In this document: positions 57,601 through 64,000 of the stretch, in pieces
Layout: each line of letters opens with the position of its first letter
Numbering within the stretch: the first letter of the stretch is position 1
Source: Macrostomum hystrix
Taxonomy: Eukaryota > Platyhelminthes > Macrostomidae
NCBI GenBank assembly: GCA_950097015.1
Contig: CATNEN010000003.1
Location: 2,913,001 to 2,977,000, forward strand
Direction: 5' to 3'
DNA: 64,000 nt
Position numbers and translations under genes: made by a program
The notes under the pieces: model-generated
The model's input: the letters and a program-made list of their open reading frames with translations, nothing else
The model's database searches: none
What the model was told of the DNA's origin: nothing

Positions 57601-59978
57601 AATTTTTTGCTGCAGATAACTAACTATTTTAGTGTATCTTTTCTCTTTTGGTCTCTTTTCAACACAGATAGTTGCTGAGAGAAAGCAAATAATTCGATAT
57701 CAACCACATAACATGGTTTCGCTTCGTGAGAAATAAATCTAATTGTACAAGTAGCTAAAAGAATATCTATTTATAGATAGATGTCAGACACATCATTTAA
57801 GAATACAATTTGTTAGATCACTGTGAAGCCTTTCTATTCACGAACAATCTAACAGATAGCAAACGATTCTAGTGAATTTAATTTTTTCAAATGATAAATC
57901 CGTGCTTATACCAACCTCAGGACACTCATGACTAGTTGATCAAATGATTCGCAACTGATTCTAGGAAAATGTATTTAAATTGTGCGCAAATAAAATATGA
58001 AAAAACTATTTAGGCTCTCAGAGAGTGAAAGATTCAATATTAGAAAATATTAGACTCAAATTGAGGATCAGGGAGAATAATAGACTCAAATTGAGGATCA
58101 GGGAGAATGATAGACTCAAACTGAGGATCAGGGAGAATGATAGACTCAAATTGAGGATCAGGGAGAATGATAGACTCAAATTGAGGATCAGGGAGAATGA
58201 TAGACTCAAACTGAGGATCAGGGAGAATGATAGACTCAAACTGAGGATCAGGGAGAATGATAGACTCAAACTGAGGATCAGGGAGAATGATAGACTCAAA
58301 TTGAGGATCAGGGAGAATGATAGACTCAAATTGAGGATCAGGGAGAATGATAGACTCAAATTGAGGATCAGGGAGAATGAGACTCAAATTGAGGATCTGG
58401 GAGAACGATAGACTCAAATTGAAGATCTGGGATAATGATAGACTCAATCTGAGGATCTGGGAGAATGATAGACTCAATCTGAGGATCTGGGAGAATGATA
58501 GACACAAACTGAGGATCTGGGAGAATGATAGACTCAAACTGAGGATCTGGGAGAATGATAGACTCAATCTGAGGATCTGGGAGAATGATAGACTCAAACT
58601 GAGGATCTGGGAGAATGATAGACTCAATCTGAGGATCTGGGAGAATGATAGACTCAAACTGAGGATCTGGGAGAATGATAGACTCAATCTGAGGATCTGG
58701 GAGAATGATAGACTCAAACTGAGGATCTGGGAGAATGATAGACTCAATCTGAGGATCTGGGAGAATGATAGACTCAAACTGAGGATCTGGGAGAATGATA
58801 GACTCAAACTGAGGATCTGGGAGAATGATAGACTCAATCTGAGGATCTGGGAGAATGATAGACTCAAACTGAGGATCAGGGAGAATGATAGACTCAAACT
58901 GAGGATCAGGGAGAATGATAGACTCAAATTGAGGATCAGGGAGAATGATAGACTCAAATTGAGGATCAGGGAGAATGATAGACTCAAATTGAGGATCAGG
59001 GAGAATGATAGACTCAAATTGAGGATCAGGGAGAATGATAGACTCAAATTGAGGATCAGGGAGAATGATAGACTCAAATTGAGGATCAGGGAGAATGATA
59101 GACTCAAACTGAGGATCAGGGAGAATGATACGCTCGTAGACTCAAATTGAGGATCTGGGAGAACGATAGACTCAAATTGAAGATCTGGGATAATGATAGA
59201 CTCAATCTGAGGATCTGGGAGAATGATAGACTCAATCTGAGGATCTGGGAGAATGATAGACTCAAACTGAGGATCTGGGAGAATGATAGACTCAAACTGA
59301 GGATCTGGGAGAATGATAGACTCAATCTGAGGATCTGGGAGAATGATAGACTCAAACTGAGGATCAGGGAGAATGATAGACTCAAACTGAGGATCAGGGA
59401 GAATGATAGACTCAAATTGAGGATCAGGGAGAACGATAGACTCAATCTGAGGATCTAGGAGAATGATAGACTCAGTCTGAGGATCTGGAAGAGTGATAAG
59501 AAGCAACAAGAGTACCTGGCTTGAAAGAAATTTTAAACACTGGGATCGAAAAAAACAAGGGTATAAAGTATTCAGTTGAGTCACATGTAATCAGCTTATT
59601 AAACTCACCCACTCTCCAGTACGGAACGCAAAGAAGACTCAGAGAATCTGTACAATGGCGTCCCATTAATAGCGACAACCAAGTCGCCAGCTGAAATACC
59701 CGCCCTATCGGCTGGTCCATTGGGCAGAACTGAGGCTACTGGCACTCTGGCATTGTGAGCTGTGGGGCATTTTTATCGGGATTTTAATGTGACTCTCTCA
59801 ATAATACTATATACATTGAATTATAGCTAAAATAGTAACTATAACAAGACTAAAATGCATTTGATTACTACAACTATCATAGCAAAGCAAACTATTTACC
59901 AGGATTTTTGGCGAGTCCAAGAGAAATTCCATAACTACTATCGGACGGAATCTTTGAAATTACAATTGTCCTCTCCAT
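45652..59978 (-). CDS. syd-1: SYD-1 homologue (PDZ, C2, RhoGAP), nine exons, 1218 aa
   Basis: This encodes a presynaptic scaffold and RhoGAP-domain protein; its C. elegans and Drosophila relatives start active-zone assembly. Minus-strand exons are 59978-59900, 59759-59609, 56954-56146, 55185-54959, 54806-54639, 53572-53300, 51852-51583, 47720-46442 and 46052-45652. All phases agree and the total is 3657 nt. Residues about 4-91 form a PDZ domain (YGISLGL, AGDLVVAINGTPLY). A long low-complexity region with Gln, Ser and His runs follows. A C2-like domain starts near 550 (ISAVFSVTVERCPDG) and spans exons 6-7. RhoGAP lies at about 756-930, with GVYRISGN carrying the arginine finger Arg796, and VLKRFLLQLPDPLIP and LAMVFAPSVF. 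The last exon encodes a coiled coil (RLNETVQRLSLE). PDZ plus C2 plus RhoGAP is the invertebrate SYD-1 layout. Exon 5 uses the weak donor GTTTGT. I cannot tell whether the RhoGAP is active. Most introns hold minisatellites. Confidence 0.92.
46085..46430. repeat. degenerate 26-bp repeat in SYD-1 intron 8
   Basis: Copies of TTGAGCACATCTTTAAACTA and close variants (GAGCTCATCTTT, GAGTACATCTTT) fill most of the last intron. Confidence 0.7.
47940..48375. repeat. 31-bp array in SYD-1 intron 7
   Basis: About 14 units with the cores GACTAGGGAAATCCCAGAGA and CAGCTAGTTAT or CAGCTAATCAT. Each contains GGGAAATCCC, which fits the NF-kB/Rel consensus GGGRNWYYCC. Confidence 0.95.
48640..51480. repeat. 32-bp array in SYD-1 intron 7, about 89 units
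   Basis: Units read GGGGGAATTCCAGAAAACTA followed by TTATGGATGCAT. Single-base variants (TAGTATGG, TATGCATG, TATAGATG, GAAAGCTAG, ATGGAGG) mark individual units. A 15-unit block at about 49500-49790 recurs at 49980-50270. Each unit contains GGGGAATTCC. The frames open through it (three registers in turn, as 32 is not divisible by three) are not genes. Confidence 0.97.
52050..52372 (+). mobile_element. SINE family A, copy 4, in SYD-1 intron 6
   Basis: The head has a good A-box (GAGTGGCAGACCGGTCTAAC) and B-box (GAGCTCGATTCC). The body matches the other copies but lacks the stretch between CACAGTGAGAGTGT and GTGCCTGCGTACAG. A clear target duplication was not found. Confidence 0.88.
52528..53215. 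repeat. 58-bp array in SYD-1 intron 6
   Basis: About 12 units, each made of shorter sub-repeats: AGATTCCCTAAGAAGGGATT, CTCCATAGAGGGATTCCCTA, ACTAGAAAATACCAAATG. GGGATTCTCC occurs once per unit and fits the Rel consensus. The sub-repeats AGGGATTC and GATTCCCT show an older, shorter period. Confidence 0.93.
54085..54400. repeat. foldback-rich segment in SYD-1 intron 5
   Basis: GAAACCGCCGAAGAATC near 54103 pairs with GATTCCTCGGCGGTTTC near 54167, one mismatch. GATTCTTTGGGTGATTCCA near 54212 pairs with TGGAATCACCCAAAGAAAC near 54352. Direct repeats of AGCATGGAATC lie between them. Confidence 0.55.
55229..56055. repeat. 21-bp array in SYD-1 intron 3
   Basis: About 38 units of GATTTGAATTCCTAGATTGA or its GGGG and AAGG variants. 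A breakdown near 55590-55630 splits it into two blocks that end in the same degenerate text (ATTTCAATCC, GACTAAGGATTTA, TCATAT). Confidence 0.95.
57027..57150 (-). mobile_element. SINE family B remnant in SYD-1 intron 2
   Basis: TTCAGTCCATGGACCGGGGG and a shortened GCTGGGTAAAC block match the family B body. AAGGATTCGAACTCACGATC is a tRNA-like B-box on the minus strand. Confidence 0.55.
57151..58018. other. SYD-1 intron 2 sequence, nothing recognised
   Basis: AT-rich unique sequence between a SINE remnant and the 30-bp array. Confidence 0.45.
58020..59490. repeat. 30-bp array in SYD-1 intron 2, about 49 units
   Basis: Units read GAGGATCAGGGAGAATGATA then GACTCAAATT, with GGATCTGGG/GGATCAGGG and CAATCT/CAAACT/CAAATT variants in blocks. 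The block near 58381-58500 is repeated at 59140-59260, joined through the break ATACGCTCGTAGACTC at 59129. The period of 30 leaves repetitive frames open on both strands. Confidence 0.97.
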
Positions 59979-60700
59979 TTGACAGTTGGCGCCAGTTATA
60001 TATTACATCATATTTCTGAAATGTTTAAGTAGCAAAACAAATATATTCAAGATTATAAAATATTCTAAAAGTAGCAATTAGGCCTAGCTTGATACTAGAC
60101 TAGATAAAAAATCAGAAAACCCTTATGTTGTAAGTCTTATGCTCAAACTACAACTGCCTAGATAGTAAATTCTAACTCAGTTCTTTATATAAAGATTGTG
60201 CTTTGAGGCATCTGACAGTAACACTACTACTTTAAAATTTTGGCCATGGTGGATGCTTTCACATGTATAGTATGCAATATAAATATATATTATACTTGTA
60301 TCATTTCTAGTACTATTTTTAACTACATTTGTTATTTCTGTTTTTGAAGGCATTAAATAGTAGTTATTAAATGTTTATAGTTATTATAGTCAAACCTCTA
60401 TTTTAGCAAGAATTATTTCTTGGAAAATCTCCAATTCTTAGGTAACTAAGCAAAGTAATTGTTTGCTACATTATTGTCATTGTTACTGCTAGCAATATTT
60501 TATTAGGCATTCTTTAATATTTATCTACTAAAACAAATCATTCAATTAAAACTAATTAAATAAAATGAAAAATAAATGCTTTTTAGCTTTTGAAATGGAC
60601 GATTTCAAAGTTAGAAATCAAAATTAAAAAGAGAAATGAACAGAACTAATAGCTCAGAAGTAATATATTATATCAGATTTGCCAAGCCTTTCTTAATTTT
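59979..60700. other. 5' flank of the SYD-1 gene, no further exon recognised
   Basis: AT-rich sequence. The ATG at 59978 is preceded by TGTCAA on the minus strand. No acceptor AG was found closely upstream, so it may be in the first exon, or 5' leader exons may be unseen. Confidence 0.4.
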
Positions 60701-60736
60701 CTACTAAAGTAGGCCCACACTGCAGACCATGTATGT

Positions 60737-60758
60737 TACAACAGAAATTTCTGTTGTA
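60737..60758. repeat. perfect 22-bp palindrome
   Basis: The sequence TACAACAGAAA is followed at once by its exact reverse complement. It lies at the edge of a locally GC-richer segment (60710-60915) with several TTGTACA or TTGTAT motifs. Confidence 0.8.
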
Positions 60759-60934
60759 CAAGGTCCCTGCCTGTGGTTCATGTTGTATGAATTTTGGGCG
60801 ATGGGGTGCATTGTTGTACACCTGTCATACAGACTGCCCTTATAGATGTTGCACCCCATTGGTCATTGTACACTTTTTGTTGTATGTGACAATGCTGCTA
60901 GTTTGCCAGTTGTTGAACTAGAACACAGAAATAT

Positions 60935-60976
60935 ATATATATTTCTATATATATAGATATATATATATATATATGT
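60935..60976. repeat. AT microsatellite
   Basis: Alternating ATATAT runs interrupted by TTTCTATATATATAG. Confidence 0.85.
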
Positions 60977-62335
60977 AAAAATACAGTAAATAAAGAGAAT
61001 AAACTAATCTGCTAAATTTCTGCCATGTTAAGTTGTGTTTTGAAGACTTATATCATATTTTGTTTGACTTCTTTGTATTCATGATAAGTAGGCATGGGCC
61101 TTTTCCAAATACTTTATTTGTAGATATATAATATATTTCGCTGAATGTATGCTGTTGTAAGCTCAGTCTATATTGGCTTAGGCCTAATGCTAAGTATCGA
61201 TATATTATTATTGTATTTCTCACTAGATGGCGTTTAATGATATTTTCTATTTTAGGCCTATCTATCTAAATAATAAACATCTAGGGTTTTCCTTCAATAC
61301 ATACAAATTAGAACGACAAGGAAATAAGCTGAGTAAACAATCAGGTACTTTGGCTCTTAACTTTGTTGATCATATTTTTAAACTCAGCTTGTTGATTTGT
61401 TGACTATTGATGGCGTTGCGATGGCGTAGAACCGTTGTTTGATTCACAAAATCCTAAATGTTATTTAGGAAGCGGCCCTTTCATAGAAGTGTCTGTAATT
61501 TATAACAATTACTTATTTCAGGCTGCCCTTAAAATGATACTATAGTAATTTTCATCGCTAGCAATAAGTTATTGGTAGCTTTTTAGTTTAAAAAGCAACA
61601 AAAACATATTAAAAGTTGCATTCTTGAAACAATAGATATCGTAAATATGTAAGTAACATGGTTTTTGAGTCAATTATGCTCGAACATTGTTACTGCTGCG
61701 AACTACAGATAATTGTAACCGATGCCGTAGCCTAGAAGCGAAAATTGCAGCCAGAATTTCAGCTCATTACCACGTTATATTTCACAAAGCAATTCAATTA
61801 ATATAGGGCCTAAGCGCTTGTGCATACTCGTGAGGCGAAGTTTAGAACTATTCCCAATTGTATTGTCAGGCATAAACACCAGAAAAAGACATCGTTAAGC
61901 CATTTAACGCCACTGTTATAGAAGTGAAGTCTTTAATACGGGACAATAATATCATAGTCATTTATTATTTAGTACTTACACGCTGCATGCAGCATCAACA
62001 GCAGGTTTTGTAGAGCAACATACTTTCAAAGCGCAGTACAATTACGCGATGTAGTTTTTGTACGCCTTTATTGATAATGAAATTATAATAAATTTTAAGT
62101 TCGTGCAAACAGCAATGCAATTTTTGCAATACATGCAAAAATAAAGCCAGAATTATGATCCTAAGCTGCGATCGATACTGCTCCGGGTGATCATATTACA
62201 TGAGGCAACATGTAGAAACAAGTAATTATTAATTACTCGTAAATTACTACGATCGTACAAAAGTAATATAAATAATTAAATTGGTTGTGTATGTAGCCGT
62301 CGTCAGTGGCGTAGTCGCTGTTTTCTAGGGGGGGG
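60977..62335. other. AT-rich stretch, no gene seen
   Basis: No long or splice-supported open frame and no array. Confidence 0.5.
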
Positions 62336-62344
62336 GCGCAACTA

Positions 62345-63280
62345 CCAGGGGCCGGCGCCGCCACCACCAGGGTGGGGGTGCCACTGCCAGGAGGGGAGCG
62401 CCACTAAAGGAGGGGAGCGCCACTAATAGGAGGGGAGCGCCACTAACAGCTGAGGGGAGCGCCACTAATAGGAGGGGAGCGCCACTAAAGGAGGGAAGCG
62501 CCACTAATAGGAGGGGAGCGCCACTAACAGGAAGGGGAGCGCAACTAATAGGAGGGGAGCGCCACTAACAGGAAGGGGAGCGCAACTAATAGGAGGGGAG
62601 CGCCACTAACAGGAAGGGGAGCGCCACTAATAGGAGGGGAGCGCCACTAACAGGAAGGGGAGCGCAACTAATAGGAGGGGAGCGCCACTAACAGGAAGGG
62701 GAGCGCCACTAATAGGAGGGGAGCGCCACTAACAGGAAGGGGAGCGCACTAATAGGAGGGGAGCGCCACTAACAGGAAGGGGAGCGCAACTAATAGGAGG
62801 GGAGCGCCACTAACAGGAAGGGGAGCGCACTAATAGGAGGGGAGCGCCACTAACAGGAAGGGGAGCGCAACTAATAGGAGGGGAGCGCCACTAACAGGAA
62901 GGGGAGCGCAACTAATAGGAGGGGAGCGCCACTAACAGGAAGGGGAGCGCCACTAATAGGAGGGGAGCGCCACTAACAGGAAGGGGAGCGCCACTAATAG
63001 GAGGGGAGCGCCACTAATAGGTGGGGAGCGCAACTAATAGGAGGGTAGCGCCACTAATAGGTGGGGAGCGCCACAAATAGGTGGGGAGCGCCACTAATAG
63101 GAGGGGAGCGCAACTAATAGGAGGGGAGCGCCACTAACAGGAAGGGGTCGAGCGCCACTAATAGGAGGGGAGCGCCACTAGTAGGTGGGGAGCGCCACTA
63201 AAAGGTGGGGAGCGCCACTAATAGGTGGGGAGCGCCACTAATAGGAGGGGAGCGCCACTAATAGGAGGGGAGCGCCCCTT
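62345..63280. repeat. 19-21-bp array, about 47 units
   Basis: Units of AGGGGAGCGCCACTAATAGG alternate with AACAGGAAGGGGAGCGCAAC, often as a two-unit dimer. The array begins with a GC-rich block (GGGGCCGGCGCCGCCACC region). Confidence 0.95.
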
Positions 63281-63504
63281 GGCCTTCGTCGGGAATTCTC
63301 TTCTAGCCGTGAATCTCTGTCTGAATCTAGCGGATAACTCACTATTCTAAAAGATTTGGTGAAAAAAACTTTATTACTGATGACTGATCTTACCTGTAGA
63401 CTTGATTAAATTACTAAGCTGCCTCGTTCGCTTAGTAATTTTTAATCATTTTAATCGACTTTAAATACAAGTAAGAAGGCTGTGAGAACTATGGATTGCG
63501 GAAA

Positions 63505-63668
63505 TTTCGGGCGCAGCCGCGGAGAGAAGGCTCGGGGGCTCGTCGGGCAATTTACGCCCTTGAGGGCCAACCTCCAAGGCACAGTGAGAGTGTCATGGCA
63601 GATGTACATTGCACCTCTGCTCAGGAGTCAGCGAAATGGATAGAATTGCCTCCTCGCTGGCGAGAGGG
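63505..63668 (+). mobile_element. SINE family A, copy 5, head missing
   Basis: It starts within the body (GGGCGCAGCCGCGGAGAGAA), contains GAGGGCCAACCTCCAAGGCA and CTCAGGAGTCAGCGAAATGG, and lacks the tRNA-like A and B boxes. Confidence 0.8.
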
Positions 63669-64000
63669 CTGGCGATTGAGTTGTCCTCAATTTTAGTATT
63701 GCCAGGTTGGGCGGTCTTCTCCCTCGGGTGGACTTAGACCTGGCACGTCTTGGACTCTCGGGCTCGTGCTAATCTCCTTGTTCGGCCGGACTACGTGTGT
63801 GCGGGTATCGTTTTCGAGCTTGTTTTCTATAACGGAACGTTTTGATTATTTGTAGTATGACTTCTATTTATTAAACTGTCACATTTTTCCCTATGTTTTC
63901 GTTATTTTTGTCCCATGCTCAACGGTAACTCAAATGTCTACCTCTTAAGACATGCATAAAAAATACTTTCGGAAAGCTCTTTTTGTACTTTTCTAAAACA
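63669..64000. other. window end, no gene seen
   Basis: No exon or repeat recognised. Confidence 0.4.

Noticed and set aside
58040-59584. 514-codon minus-strand frame and 257-codon plus-strand frame
   Set aside because: Both come from the 30-bp array inside SYD-1 intron 2, open on both strands at once, which marks a low-complexity by-product.
3577-63668. True tRNA genes at the A/B-box sequences
   Set aside because: The heads are followed by SINE bodies and tails and show imperfect boxes; I could not fold an intact cloverleaf.

Overview
The window is nuclear DNA from an animal. It has four recognisable multi-exon genes with GT-AG introns, one further probable gene, tRNA-derived SINEs, a BEL/Pao LTR retrotransposon, a mariner, and an exceptional load of minisatellite arrays. 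Exons are GC-richer than the AT-rich introns and often carry CAG (Gln) runs. The SYD-1 homologue has an N-terminal PDZ domain, as in C. elegans SYD-1 and unlike vertebrate SYDE proteins, so a non-vertebrate and probably protostome animal is most likely. A repeat-rich flatworm such as Macrostomum would fit, but that is a guess.

Layout. 1-960 is an ACTC-type satellite. 2218-8380 (+) is a Kirrel/Neph/SYG-1-like immunoglobulin cell-adhesion gene; its 5' exons are not seen. 8.8-13.7 kb is intergenic: a SINE with a perfect 15-bp target-site duplication, a 1.8-kb array of 20-bp units, a 0.6-kb array of 23-bp units and two abutting SINE remnants. 14203-27606 (+) is a complete 11-exon SLC6 monoamine (dopamine-like) transporter; its intron 6 holds a young BEL/Pao element (18023-24964). 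28.0-29.5 kb holds two related arrays. 30618-32123 (-) is a complete three-exon Rab27. Directly upstream of it is a mariner with 201-bp terminal inverted repeats (32271-34024). 34.0-36.9 kb is two arrays. 37260-39729 (-) is a four-exon gene model of unknown family, reconstructed here from compatible splice phases. 40.2-42.0 kb is an array of 24-bp units. 42.1-45.6 kb is AT-rich with no gene seen. 45652-59978 (-) is a complete nine-exon SYD-1 homologue (PDZ, C2, RhoGAP, coiled coil). 60-64 kb is AT-rich upstream sequence, an array of 20-bp units and a SINE fragment.

How the genes relate. The four named genes all belong to families with presynaptic roles: SYG-1/Kirrel adhesion, SYD-1 active-zone assembly, Rab27 vesicle tethering and monoamine reuptake. 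In C. elegans SYG-1 acts upstream of SYD-1. Whether this clustering means anything cannot be judged from one window.

The strongest structural theme is that most introns longer than about 350 bp carry their own unrelated minisatellite (units of 17-58 bp), a SINE or another mobile element. Exon boundaries were assigned by reading splice sites and checking phase by hand. The transporter, Rab27, SYD-1 and the unknown gene close in frame from start to stop. The Kirrel cytoplasmic tail has one unresolved junction.
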